Positions 1 through 11,904 of a DNA stretch of 64,000 bases are shown one piece after another; position 1 is the stretch's first letter, and every line of letters starts with the position of its first letter. The DNA is from Amblyornis subalaris. Its lineage: Eukaryota; Chordata; Aves; Passeriformes; Ptilonorhynchidae. A program made the translations under genes and the position numbers. The DNA is taken from assembly GCA_018881555.1 (NCBI GenBank), contig JACAXG010000002.1, positions 18,036,077-18,100,076 of the forward strand. The letters are read 5' to 3'. A model generated the notes under the pieces. That model saw only the letters and a list, made by a program, of their open reading frames with translations, did not search any database and had not been told where the DNA came from.

Positions 1-1901
1 TAACTGTGGAATGATTCTTCCTTATGTGTAAGAATTCTCCAGACATCAGAGAAGGATGTTGGAAACAGAAAAACAAAATGGTCAGGGAAGTACAAACTTC
101 TCTTCTTTTGCGCACATGACTAAATACTTCAAGGGAAGATCATTCCACCATTCATTTCACCATTTTATCTGTCAATAACACCAGCAAACCGTCCACTAAA
201 GAATAATAAACCAACACTCTGAATATAGAAACTGACCTTAGATTAGCTAGAATTCTATCTGATAAGCCCCAGTAAAGCTTAAAGCATTTGCACCAGTACT
301 GTGAAGCTGAGATAGGCGTTGGGGGTTTCTTTTCCTCTAATTGAAACTGCACATTTTAGGAAAGACTGACACTGCTCAGCAGCCTGGTGTGGAGACATTC
401 CTGAAAGCTTGTAAGAGAGTCAAAAGTAGAACTGAAAAGCTGAGGGATGGCAGCACTGGCAAGGGCAAGGACAATCTCTGCAGGACGATCAGGAGGTGCG
501 TTTCGTAAGAGAGAAACCTTCTCCCTGGATAGTTTTTCATAGCTAGCAACCATGCCTTGCAGTTTCTGTGTTGCAACACAAGTTGTGTGCAGAGATTGTG
601 TCTCCCTACTCGACCTGCATGCCCTGAAAGAGGGCCATGAAGCCTCAGGGGAAAAACACGGCCCCTGGGGTGTCCTGTGGGCCCCAAATAACCTCTTGAG
701 CCCAGTGTAAACTGTGCTCAAGAAGCCTTTGCAGAACACAGGCTTCCTCCTCACAAGCCTGCCTTCATGTGGAGCAAAAGTGGAGAGGTTGTCCCCCTCA
801 CCTCCTGCCAGCCTTGCTGGTCAGACCAAACTCAAAGTCCCAAGGGAAAAGATTCAACTGGTGTTTTGCAACATCCTTCCTCTGTCTGTTTTCGCCAATC
901 CTGTTTCTCAGTCTGTTGGCTAAGATCCAGTGTAGTATCTCAAGGACACCCTGGTTCCAGGGGGAAAAAGAAGGCATGCAAACAGTTTTGAAAACACTTG
1001 TTTACATTATTTTGTAATTTCTTGGGAATCTTAAATGAAGTACAGCCACCCATGAAATGAAAATAACCTGAGTAAAAATTTAGTAAAGGGCTTGTCAGTA
1101 TATGCAATGAGGACTGAAACCTAGTAAACATAATGCTACTAAAAAGAACAAAGATACAGCTGCTAAGATCTGGGTTTCTCTGATTTGTAAGTCAAATTTA
1201 GTGCCCATTGAGGATGTCCAGTTCCCAGTTCCTGAACAGTTTGACTCCCGAAGCCCTGCTCCTTGCAGTAGGCTCTGTAGNTTTGGGTTTCTACAGCTTT
1301 TTCCTACAAAAATTCTGTCAGTTCATAAGGAATGGTTTTCTAGCGCGTTATTCCATCACAATGCCTGAGAATGCAGTGCAGGATTAAGGCAAATCTTTGC
1401 TATGTTTTCAGTGCAGTTTGTATTTAGCAGCGTGACACGCGTAATACTTACACAGGTAAACCTTCCCCTAAAAGTATGTGCTAGACATAGAGCATAAGCA
1501 CAAGGCTCTCCCAGCCTTGCCACAGGAAAATACCCAGGGACAGGGCACCAGCAACCGTGACCCAGGGAAGCGCAGCCCTGTGTGAGACCAGCAGCTCGGG
1601 GCTCTGCCATGGGGCAAGCTGGGAGAGCTCTGAACCATGGGCATGCAGGCCAGATGTAAAGGAGCAAACTGCTGGGATAAAAAGAGCTCTTGCTCTTTAT
1701 TTCGCATCCAGAAATGGCCTATGATACTGGGAAGGGATGGATCAGAGATCTGTGGAGCACTACTTTTTCATGCTGATTGCAGGGGACTGCATTAATAGGG
1801 CTGCTGAATGTTGATAAGGGCTGCTATAGTGAGAGAAGCCAACTGATATGATAAGACATGTATTTTTGTGTCATGTTTCAAGCCATTTAATAGCATTGGC
1901 C

Positions 1902-1914
1902 GGGGGGGGGGGGN
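1902..1914. repeat. Poly-G tract with ambiguous base
   Basis: Twelve consecutive G are followed by an N and one more G. The true length is probably uncertain because homopolymer calling fails in such tracts. Confidence 0.9.
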
Positions 1915-4079
1915 GAACAGGAGCAAAAGTTGGGTTAAAAGATGTCCTTTATGTTAGAGAAACTACTTGAACTCACTTTTCTGTAGTTTAAATGAAAACC
2001 CGGGTTAAATTAGGTCTGATAAAAGATCTAACTGCATGAATTATTGTTCACAGGCAGTGAAAAGTGCAAATTTCTATCACAATTCTGCCCATGCATCCTT
2101 TTGGGTTTGGGGTGGGTTTTTTTTGACCTCCCGTAGCACTGTACTTGAGGCCTTCCCCAAATAATAGCATCAATTTTAAGAAACTGCATGTGAGGATTCT
2201 GCATTACCCCTAGCCCAGGGACAGGAATGCCAAACTTGCTTTCATTGTGAATGATTTGATTAATATTTTATTAAGTCTGTGAAAGGCTGTTGAACCGACT
2301 CGGACACCTTTTCTGTTTCAAAGACTCAAGGTGTTTTTTATCCAGTCCCTCCCCTTTCCCTCTGAGCACAGAAAGCTTGCAATTACGGGCAGTTTTCAAG
2401 GATGGCAGCTTTTGCTAACAGCCAGGACTTGTTGGGGCACAGAGTGGAGGAGCTGAATTGCACTTGGACTAGAATGAAAGCTATTTCAAATGGTGCCACT
2501 CAACTCCCCAGGGCTGGGACCTCCCCTCATTTCTGGATGTACATGCTTGGAGGCCAGGATTCGGCCTTGGAGCAGGCATGTCCTATGATTCCAGCTGTAA
2601 TCAGTTGCTCCTCTGCTGTGGGAAACAGACACCCAGTGATCCTATGTCCTCTGCTGGCACCCCTAACTCCTGTGGTCATGCCTGCCTGTGCAAAGCAGGA
2701 AAGGGTAACATTTGCAGGAAAACTCACAGGAATGGGGTGATCCTCAGTCCTTCCATTCTTGACCAAAACCAGCCAACAGTTTCAAGAACTGCTATACAGG
2801 GAGCATCTGACCTTGTATGACTTGTTTGTGTAGAAAACCAAGCTAGAACAAATCCTGAGCAGACCTGAGTGCCTTTGGAGAAGCTGAAATTCCTTCACTT
2901 GTCTCCTGTTCCCTGGAGCCCTTCGGAATGGAGTCTGGGTCTTTCCAAGACCTTTTCCAAGCCCCCTCTCAAAGCCTTACCTGAATTACTTGAATGTGCT
3001 GGCAGCTGGTGTTTTTTCATCAAGAGCCTGTGGTAGTGTGATCATGTGGCAACACAGGTGAGGATCACACAAAGGGCATCACCAGAGGGAAAGGGAAAGG
3101 CATCATCCATAAGCTCTGGTCTTCTCAGTGAAGCTCAGGATCTTCCATTAGAGGATGGTGACCTGTTCCTAAAATTTTGTTATGATGAAGCAGCTCCCTT
3201 CGTAGGACTCGCCACACTGCTCTGATGTACCTAGATCTACATTCAAACCTAGGCGTCCTGGTGGGTGCTTCATGGTGTCACATTTGTCTGTGGATGGGAT
3301 CAGCCTCTGTCACTGCAGACAGCTCTGCCCTCTCAGCCTGCAGTGGAGGTAGGTGATTTTTACAAGAGTGCAGTATGCTTGTGGAGGCAGGGGGATTTTT
3401 TCCCCTTGCAGAGGCGATTCTGTGTCTTTCTGGCAGCTTTCTGTTTTGGCTCACAGGGTCATCAATGCTGTTAATGGCTGTAAAATTATTGCACCCTTTC
3501 CTAATATCAGTTGACTTTGGCCTTAAGAGATGGGGCTACCCTTTACACTTTGGCATTTCACAAAGACCTTAAAAGCTGGCAATGAGAGCTCCATATGAAC
3601 TAATCTGGGCAGCAAGTTACAGGTTGCTTCACTTCAGCTTTTCCACATGTTGACTTCAGGATCATAGTTTTTATGCGACTCCACTGATGTAAGTGTGAGA
3701 GTTCATTTTTCCCCCTGCACTTCTGACTGAGCTTGAAGAATTAGTTCCTCTGAAAGCCAGTCTGTTTTAGCATTTGCTAAATTGAACCTTTCTTTCCAGG
3801 CAAGTGGAGTACTGGGCTAATATTAAGCTTTGTGGTTCAATCCTTCAACTTGCAGCCACTCCTCACCCTTGGCATGAGGTTGCGGTGACACAAGGTACAG
3901 ATAATTTCCTTCAAATAAAAGCAAAATGTTCTTCTAAGAAGGCCTGAAATACCCATGGCCTGAAAGCTCCTTCAGGAATGTAATTTATGGTGCATGTTTG
4001 GGGGTGGGGGTGGGGTGTCAGGTAGATGTATCCCTGTATGACATTTTTATCTGCACAACGTGCATGTTTCTTTCTATGA

Positions 4080-4620
4080 TCTCTCACCCAGAATTGTATT
4101 TTAATATTACAGCTGAAGACATGTATTTAATTATTGTGCTGCCTGTAAGAAACTCCAGGCTCCTCTGAAGTCCTCTGAAAATGCAAAGTGTTTCACAACG
4201 TATGAAGAAGTAATTTGCATGGAGAATCAATATGCTAATTATTGTGTCAACGCTTATTGTTTTGGCGTGTTTCTTGGCGCCTTGTCCCAGGGTGTACAGC
4301 CACGTATGGTCCCAATTCCTCTGCGAGATGTAAGATGTGCCTTGGCTCTGCGACAGTCACAGGACTCGTTAAAAGAGATGCAAACCAAAGAAGACTGGCA
4401 CAGCTTGTACTGTCTTATGTAGTCTAGCTTCATTCTGTCAGGGAACATCAATTAAATCAGATGAAGAAATTAGGGAGCTTTTGTCTAGCTGGTGAGTTAA
4501 ATAAATATTGATTAAAATAAAATGATTGCTAAGCAGATGAGTCAAAATAACCACCATACCAATCCGCATGTTTATATAAAGTCAAGTGGTGTGGGAATAC
4601 AAGTGTCAAATATAGGCCCA
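4080..4620. promoter_or_regulatory. Candidate conserved non-coding element with octamer site
   Basis: This AT-rich, repeat-free block carries an ATTTGCAT octamer (POU-type site) at 4213-4220. GCTAATTATTG follows about 15 bases later, and several ATTAAA/ATTGATT motifs lie at 4450-4520. Such clusters are typical of developmental enhancers in vertebrate gene deserts. Conservation is inferred from texture only and was not measured. Confidence 0.3.
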
Positions 4621-6439
4621 GAGATGTTCTCCTTCTTCATTTTATTTATTTCGAAGATGGTTGTGCTCTGAGTCAGGGACCAGGAATAGTTGTGCCCAGC
4701 GCTGCGCTACCTCAGAACAAAAAGATGAACTTTGCCTCTTGGCTTCTTGTGCAGTCTGACGGCTCTTTGGGACTCTGGGGCCATGCACAGAAGAGGAGCA
4801 TGAGAAACAGGCAGACAATGCAGCTTTTAACGTCATGGCTCCCAGCAGGAAATGGCATAAACACAGGGCACACACAACCTGCGGCTGCAGAGCTTTGGGC
4901 TGCTGAGTTTCTGACAGATAACTCTGTGACGGGGCAGTGAGCTGCCCAGGACAGCAGTCAAAATGGTCCTGGTAGCTTGGAAAAAGCAACCAGAAAACAT
5001 GGTCTCTCTCTGCTAGACCTGTTAGTTCCTGATTGCTCCACGGTAAGCAATGACTGAGCTACATAGGAAGAATTATAATGCAAACTTGGATTACGCTTCC
5101 AGTCTAAAAGTGCTTGCTGTAGGGGCTGTGTATACGTGTGAGGCATGGGGAAGGCCAGTGAAGCAGAGAGCTGCTGTGGGTCGGGATAAGTACTCATCAG
5201 AGAAAAATGTGGCTCTTTCCTCACCCTTACTGTCCCTGGATACAAGGAAAAACAGTGCAGGCAGAAGGGACAGGTGTGCACCTGAGAACTCCTCACTGTA
5301 CAGATGTTCACAGCACAAATGAGAGTGGCTGGACCTCCTGCAGTTGCCCAAATGTCCACTGCAAACTTTCTGGCAGATCCCTTTGCATTTCCTATCGTTT
5401 TCCCCTCACCTGGGAAAAAGGCTACTGGATTTTTGCTTTGCCAGCCAGATGCTAAGCTGCTTAACCACCAGCACACAATCAAGTCTGACACCCCACTGGA
5501 CTCAGGTTTGCTTACCAAACCCTGTTACTCACCTCCCAAGCAACAAAATGGCTCTTACACCCACCCAGTACATGTCTTCCCTGGGACATATGTATTTGTT
5601 GTGGATCCATGGAAGGCCAGGCCAGGGGCTGGTGGTGGGTGATGCTGGTTCAGTCACACACCTTTTCCATGCTTACCTCCCACCTCCAGCATGAGGAAGA
5701 TGGTTATTTACTCTTTCTCTACTGCAAAGATCAATAGCAAAAAGCAAGGAAGGGTTTATAATGTATTTATATTTACCAATAATTTTTAGGTATAATTTTT
5801 CTGAGCCTCTGTGATCAAGAGCTAGGAGAAAAATATTTGTAAATGGTACTACTCCCCACCTCAGGCAACCATCAAAAACTTCTTTTCACAAGTAGTTCTA
5901 GTTTTACTTTATCAAGGCTGCCAGGGACTTTCTGAGTCTGATGACAAGCCTTTTAATTTGAACAAGCACATTTTTGGGTGGATTTTCTCCTGAGAGAATG
6001 TTGAGAGATGATACACAGGCAGGGTAAAGCTAACCTAGAGATGACCTGCCCTGCTGCTGGCTCATCTCATTTTTTTTTGGTCTCTGATTTGTTTTGGGGT
6101 TGTTTTACTGGCAAATTTTTGGGGTACATTTGTTAGGCTTATGTTCTAACACTTAATATCTTTCCTTTACATGGCAGCTTTTCATTTTCAAATTGCTAAC
6201 TACTATCAGGTAACTGAGGCTTACAGAGGTTTCTTTCTTTAGCTGTAACTTAGAAAGCAGAGGAAGAGTAGAGACTATTGAGAAGTCCCACACGAAATTT
6301 GGCAGGGTGCTTTTGCTCCTTTACCTGCAGTAATTAGGCTCGCCCCCTGCAGCCCCTGGAGAGCAGCTCTGCCAGCAGGACACCTCCGGCAGCCGCTCTT
6401 GCAGGTGAGCACAAAGGCTCACAGAGCAGAAATGCCTTC

Positions 6440-7120
6440 GGGCCCCCTGCATGTCAATAGGTCTGCTCAGCCATGCCGAGTTTAGTCATGCATTTTAAGT
6501 TTCTTCCTGAACTGGGGTCTTAATTCTTGTGCCATTTTACTGGAACAAAGAGGTCAGATTATTTATAGGTCGGTCGCCTTTGTGTGCATGAAGCTAGCAA
6601 TGCCTTCGGTGCTCCAATTTCTGGGACTCTTTTCCCCTGCGGCTCTTAAGTCTCAGCTATTCTGTCCTAATGCAATAACAGTAATTATCCTATCGCCGGC
6701 CATCGCAGCACCCTGCATTAGCGCCTGCCTTACCTAGTGCACAGCGAGGCTGGCAGCCAGGTAAAACCCCTGTAATTTATAGCTCATCAGAGAAGCCAAC
6801 CAGCCCACAGTCTTCCTGTTTTGCAAAGAGACAGACTTATCACCTAGACACTGCTGCGATGGGTGCACTGGAAAGGCAGGAAGATAAAAGTAGTGCACAG
6901 GCAAGCTCTGGCCCCATCTCTGTTTGTGTTCTCTGTTGTTTCATCCAGGCATGCAGTCAAGCAAAATCATCATGGCTCGATGCAACCAGGAGACAATATT
7001 GACGTGTTTTTGCTTCCCGGTAGACCCATGACATTTCACAATGTAATTGTTGTTTCGCATCTGGCTGCTGAGTGCAGAACGAGAAATGTGGAACTGGCCA
7101 CGCTAGGGTGTCTTTGCTAA
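6440..7120. promoter_or_regulatory. Candidate conserved enhancer block
   Basis: This block has a mixed, non-repetitive composition. It holds homeodomain-type cores (GTAATTATCC near 6680), ATTTATAG motifs (6558, 6776) and ACAATG/ATTGTT motifs near 7040-7055. An 85-codon open frame at 6863-7120 resembles nothing and is probably chance. The pattern is what deeply conserved enhancers look like, but this rests on texture alone. Confidence 0.35.
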
Positions 7121-7235
7121 GGCCAGGATTCAGTACAATGGTGACCTCTCAGATGTTTCATGTGACTGGTGTCCTATAGCATCCTATAAGATGCGCTGTA
7201 TTGTGCGTGGATTGACTTCACTTCTTCAGTCTTGT

Positions 7236-7673
7236 ACGTTTTGATGACCAGAGGTTTGAAATACCTCTCCTGTGGAGACAGGCTGAGAGAGCTGGGGGTG
7301 TCTGAAGAAGAGAAGGCTTTGGGGAGACCTTACAGCACCTCCCATTATGTAAAGGGGTTACAAGAGAGCTGGAGAGAGACTTTCTCAAGAGCACGAAGTT
7401 ATACGACAAGGCGGAATGGCTTTAAACTGAAAAAGGTGGGTTTAGATTAGTTATTAGGAAGAAATTCTTCACTGTGAGGGTGGTGAGGCACTGGAACAGG
7501 TTGCCCAGAGAAGTTGTGGATGCCCCATCCCTGGCAGTGTTCAACGCCAGGTTGGATGTGGGGGGCTTTAAGCAACCTGGTCTAGTGGAAAGTGTCCCTG
7601 CCCATGGCAAGGGGTTGGAACTAGATGATCTGTAAGGTCCCTTCCAGCCCAAACCATTCTATGATTCTATGAA
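7236..7673 (+). mobile_element. CR1 LINE, 5'-truncated 3' end
   Basis: The segment reads through the standard avian CR1 3' region in order: the reverse-transcriptase C-terminal tail (GGAGACAGGCTGAGAGAGCT), AAATTCTTCACTGTGAGGGT, GGTTGCCCAGAGAAGTTGTG, and the terminal block ending CCATTCTATGATTCTATGA. The 5' truncation and octamer-like 3' tail are the normal result of CR1 target-primed insertion. It is only modestly diverged and is one of the two best-preserved CR1 tails in the window. Short frames inside it are broken RT remnants, not genes. Confidence 0.95.
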
Positions 7674-9199
7674 ATTCTCCTCCATGACAGCATTTGTAGC
7701 ATGTCTGCTCTTGGGAAGAAAAATTCTTTTTCTTTAGCTGCTAGGCTGACACATCCCGCAGGATTTGAGGACAGTGGTATTTGACGAGAATAGATGAAAT
7801 GAAGAGCAGATCTTGAAAGAATCACTCCTGACACTTCTCCCAACCCCGTGCAGGCAAGGCCATATAGTCCTTTGTGCAGAGGGTGCAAACACACACACAT
7901 CTGCACTCAAGAGATCGGTCAAGCAAAACCTTCTCCGACACCCTTTGGACTGGGCCTGCTGCTATTCTTCAGGTAGCGAGGAGCATTTTCTGACGTGCCT
8001 TAGAACACCTCAGGATGATAAGCACAAGCTTACCAGCATAAAAGTTTCTGGCAATGTGTTGCTGAGAAGCTTTTGCACTTCTGATGGTCCCATGGCCTCT
8101 GAAACTCAGCAGGAGCAAAGCTGCAGGGTCACAAGTACACTTTCGCTTTGCTCCTTTAGCTGCTGTTTGTGTTTTTGGCTGAGATAAAAACTCTTTTGGA
8201 AATTATTCATATCTTCATTCACTGCTTTGGCAATCTGAGGAGACTTCAATACTCAATGATGCTTCAAACTAGCAATGGTAGGGCCCAGATATCCTTGGAT
8301 TTGACAACCAACAAACATCTTCATCAGTGAAGTCATACAAGGTGATGTTGTTTTGATGTGCAATTAAGTTACTAGGGATCTAGTCACACAGCAGAGCTTT
8401 GAACTGAGTAGCTCTCCCTGTTTGAAGCAAATGGGGGAATAAACACAATATGTGTGAGCCTGAGGCTCAGTTTGCCAACGGGCAAGCTGACAAGTGGGGC
8501 AATGTTCCTCAGCAAAGCTGACTGGAGTGGAAAAGGTGGAGGTTTGTGTGCAGGAGAGGCACAGACAGAGGCGTGGAGGTGAGGCATCCTGCACCCTGCC
8601 TGCTCGCTGTGTGTGACTGGGATGCTCAGTTCTCTGGTTAGTCCTGGAGAGCCTTGTAGAAGAGGACTTTCATTTAGAGACCAAGAAATAGAAGTGTCAG
8701 AAGCAAACCTGAACTGAAACTTGCAAAGCATTCCAGAAAAAAATGGGAAGAACTTCTTCAAAATCAGTGTAAGAGAGGAAGAAAAGCAAAGTCAGACTGG
8801 TGTGCAGTAAATAAGATTAAACATAATTTAGGCATGGCCTGCAATCAAAGGAGTATTTTACCTCTGCTCTGGTTTAAGGAAGACAAATCCTACGGGCAAA
8901 AGCAGGCTGGTTAATGGGAACAGGGATATGGAAATAGAATTGTTACTGTGCTCAAAGAGCAGGTGGCGTTCCTCTCAGGGAGGCAAGTCATGCCTGTCCA
9001 GGAGTTCTAGAAAGACCAGCATGAGAGGTGGCACGTCTACTAGCAACTGTTTTTATGCATCTGCCAAATCAGAGAGGGACCCCATGACTGCAGGATATCC
9101 ATTACAGTGTTCAGTTGTGCAGGGTTAAAAAATAATCCAGCCAACCATCAGCGTCCTTGTACCTCTGACCTCATTGGTATGCGGGGCTTTGGAACATGC
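7674..9199. other. Non-coding DNA, no recognised feature
   Basis: There are no recognisable repeats or exons. Frames up to 125 codons (minus strand, 8384-8761; plus strand, 7813-8187) overlap on both strands, lack family resemblance and are probably chance. Confidence 0.55.
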
Positions 9200-9650
9200 C
9201 TTGAAGGTTAATTAAAAATGCAAAGGCACATCAAAAATGGGATGAAATTCAACTAAAGGCACATCCTGCCAGACTAACTCGATGGTTCTCTTTGATAAAA
9301 CAATTATTTTTCCAGACAGGTGATATCTGCCAGATTTCCTTTATCTAGACTTCTTTAATGTATTTGCTATGATGTCAAGTGAGAAACCACTGTTTGCTGG
9401 AGACAAAATAGATTAGTAGAGGAATTGCATCGTTGGTAAGAAGGGGAGACAATGAGTGCTGAGGCTGGAGATCTCAGGTCAGGAGGAGTTAGCTGTGAGA
9501 GTTCTTCAAATAAGAGTTTTAGGATCAATTTTGTTTCACTGTTTGCGTTAATGGCATGCTCCTGGCCCACGTGAGCACTGTACTGATGATATGTGCTGCA
9601 CAAAGCTGTGAGGCACTGGTGGCATGGAGGTGGTTTGCAGGCCAGGCAGG
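9200..9650 (+). mobile_element. Old CR1-type LINE fossil (RT domain)
   Basis: The order of motifs follows the CR1 reverse transcriptase. A TGCCAGACTAAC segment (around 9269) corresponds to the stretch before the catalytic domain. The codons at 9342-9353 read Y-L-D-F, with a downstream F matching the family pattern YLDFxKAF. Near 9590-9620 the stretch GCACAAAGCTGTGAGGCACTGG corresponds to the ADDTKL region. Many indels break the frame, so this is an inactive, old copy. The boundaries are approximate. Confidence 0.6.
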
Positions 9651-10213
9651 ATCAGCAGGGCACCTTGAGAATGGCTGTAATAAAAGGAGGGTGACATTCA
9701 AGTAAAAGACAAAGAGTCACGCAGGTGAAAACGGATGTCAGAGGTGCCTTTTGCTATTAACAGAGAGTGAATCACTTGGGAAAAGAACTGAGGAAAAAGA
9801 AAAATCAGCATTAGATAGTGATAGGGGAGTTGTGTGCTGCCACCTTGATTCTGATGTTGCACCTATTTCCAGCTGAGAAGAGGAAGTATTAACGCCCAGA
9901 TCAACTCTCCTCCCTTCCCGGCCCTCTTCTCAGGAAAGATGCATTAACAGCAGAGCAGCAGAGAAGACCTGCAAGGGAGACCAAGAGACTAGAGATCCTC
10001 TTTCCCAGGAGGCCATGGGAAGTTACTGAAGCACATGCACGTGGTGATGGGGATGGAGTTTGATGGAACTGGCACCCTCCTGCAGTCTCAAGTATCCAAG
10101 CACTTCCTGCTCCAGCCTAAGGCCAGCCCCCATTGTTGCCAGCCACTAACATATCCACCTCTCTTTTCTTTGGATTAGGGTCAAAAGCAGGTCCTGGAAC
10201 AAGAAGAATAAGT

Positions 10214-10233
10214 GGGGGTAGGGTGGGGGAGGG
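10214..10233 (+). other. Canonical G-quadruplex motif
   Basis: Four G-runs of 5, 3, 5 and 3 are separated by loops of TA, T and A. This satisfies the canonical G3+N1-7 rule on the plus strand with very short loops, which favour a stable parallel quadruplex. Confidence 0.8.
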
Positions 10234-11159
10234 AGGAAAGCTCAGTGGTGCCTCCCAGTGCGTACCAAATAAACCTGGGCGCAATGTTCCACTCTCTGTC
10301 CTGGGAGTTGCCAGCTCTCCCGCCACCAGTGCCTGGCAGCTGAGCCATAGCATCAGGGGTCTGACTCCAACAGTGGCATTCTGTGAGGAGCAGTCACAGT
10401 TGTGTGCAATTGCATTTGTTTTAATATTTTTCCTTAAGGCTTGGAAAAGCAACTCAAAAAATGAGTAAAAACAACTGCCTGTCTACATGATTCACAGCCA
10501 GAGCAACCAGCTATATCTTGCGCTGCCTAGCAATTACCAGAGTTTTTATGCATGTGTTGTGGAGACAAGAATTTGCAGGAGGGCTCCAGGTGAAGCCTAA
10601 CCAGACAGGTACAAGCAGAACTTGACCCTCTGGCCATGCCTCAGGCCAGTCAGACATGGAGCAACCTGAGTCTGGAAGCTGCATTGCTGCCTTTGTTGGA
10701 GGTGCACTGGGAGAGGCGCTGTTGTAGTGGGCTGTCAGATAAGGCCCAGCAAGCGGCCAAGAAATGGCCAGCCGAGGTTTGTCGCCCAAATACGCAGGTC
10801 AGCAAGGGGAGCAGAAGTGCTCAGGGCTACAGGGCTGTGCCTTTTACAGAGGGACTGCAAGGCTGCATTCCAGAATTTCTTCAGCTCCTCTAGGAGCTAA
10901 TACTGTCTCCATTGCTGCTGCCTTTGTAAAGAGAGAGGTGCAAGGGAAAGGCAGAGTGTGAGAGAAGAGTGAGTGAGAAAGAGAAGAGCTGGATGCTCAT
11001 GCAAAACTGCAAGAATTAAAAGTGGCAGCTCTTAAAGCTTGTGTAAGGCCCACATGGCATTTGCAGCCTTGGCAAAGCAGTCAGGCAAGCTCCGTCTCCT
11101 CTCGCGAGAGCAGTCGGGAGCGGAGCAGGACTCTCCCACCAGGGAGCCCTGGCAGGCTC

Positions 11160-11420
11160 TTGATTAACATGTTGGTGTTGAGAAGCTAAGTCAAATACAA
11201 TTATTAAACTGATTATTNATATTCCATTCTGTTCACTGTGGGAAGATACTCCTTTTGGGGTTGTGTTTATGGGCTGTACATATTGTCAGAGTGAATCTAA
11301 TTAGCAAGAGAAATCCAAATGGAACAATGACTGGTAATTGTTAATGATGCAAGTGTATTGTACCAGCTCAAATGAAATCTTGGGTTGCAAGCAGCACTGA
11401 AAGGCAAACAAACATTTACA
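11160..11420. promoter_or_regulatory. Candidate conserved non-coding element
   Basis: A repeat-free block of balanced composition has several homeodomain/SOX-like cores (AATTATTAAACTGATTATT, TCTAATTAGCAAG, GAACAATGAC). The texture resembles vertebrate conserved non-coding elements. Conservation was not tested. Confidence 0.3.
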
Positions 11421-11871
11421 GTNGTACATAAAACACTACAAGTCCTTACCTCGCTGCTCTCAGGTGTGATTGAGCTGAGCTTCCACCTGTAAAACAGCAG
11501 TGACTTGTGAGATGCTTCCTGGTCACCACCAAAATAAAATGCNGCAAGAGATGAATGAACTGCAGAGCTTTGGTAAGAGAGGTGTTCCGTATCTGGGCTA
11601 AAAGCTATTCCTCACTTTACTTTCACCAACACAAACCTCAGCTGCCTGCAGAGCTGATTTAAAAAAACAGGACCCTTTTTACTTGCACAGTCTCCGGATT
11701 GTGTCTCCAGCCTGGGGTCGGAGCATCCTGGGCTGCCAGCTGTTGGTGCTGCTCTTGGCATGCCTCTCCAGCTCNAAGCAAATGTGGGGTGGGCTGCCAT
11801 CCAAATATTTTGGATTCAGTTTGGATCGTGAATTATGCAATACACACAGGCACACACACAAAACCTATTTT

Positions 11872-11904
11872 GTTGTTTCTGCCAAAACAGGTGGCAGAAA
11901 CAAC
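11872..11904. repeat. Perfect 12-bp inverted repeat, 9-nt loop
   Basis: GTTGTTTCTGCC at 11872-11883 is exactly reverse-complementary to GGCAGAAACAAC at 11893-11904. One further T-A pair outside makes a 13-bp stem. The loop is AAAACAGGT. It could be a small hairpin or a palindromic binding site. No T-run follows that would make it a terminator-like signal. Confidence 0.85.

Larger units (their letters stand above)
1..7235. other. Single-copy non-coding DNA
   Basis: No frame here resembles a known protein. The longest open frame, 186 codons on the minus strand at 4958-5518, shows no domain, signal peptide or splice context. There is no recognisable transposon. A run of twelve G ends in an unresolved base at 1902-1914, and G-rich tracts separated by single T lie at 4000-4015. 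Two sub-blocks look regulatory and are listed separately. Confidence 0.6.

Noticed and set aside
4958..5518. 186-codon minus-strand open frame, the longest in the window
   Set aside because: No recognisable domain, no signal or membrane pattern, and overlapping frames of similar length on the other strand. Probably chance.
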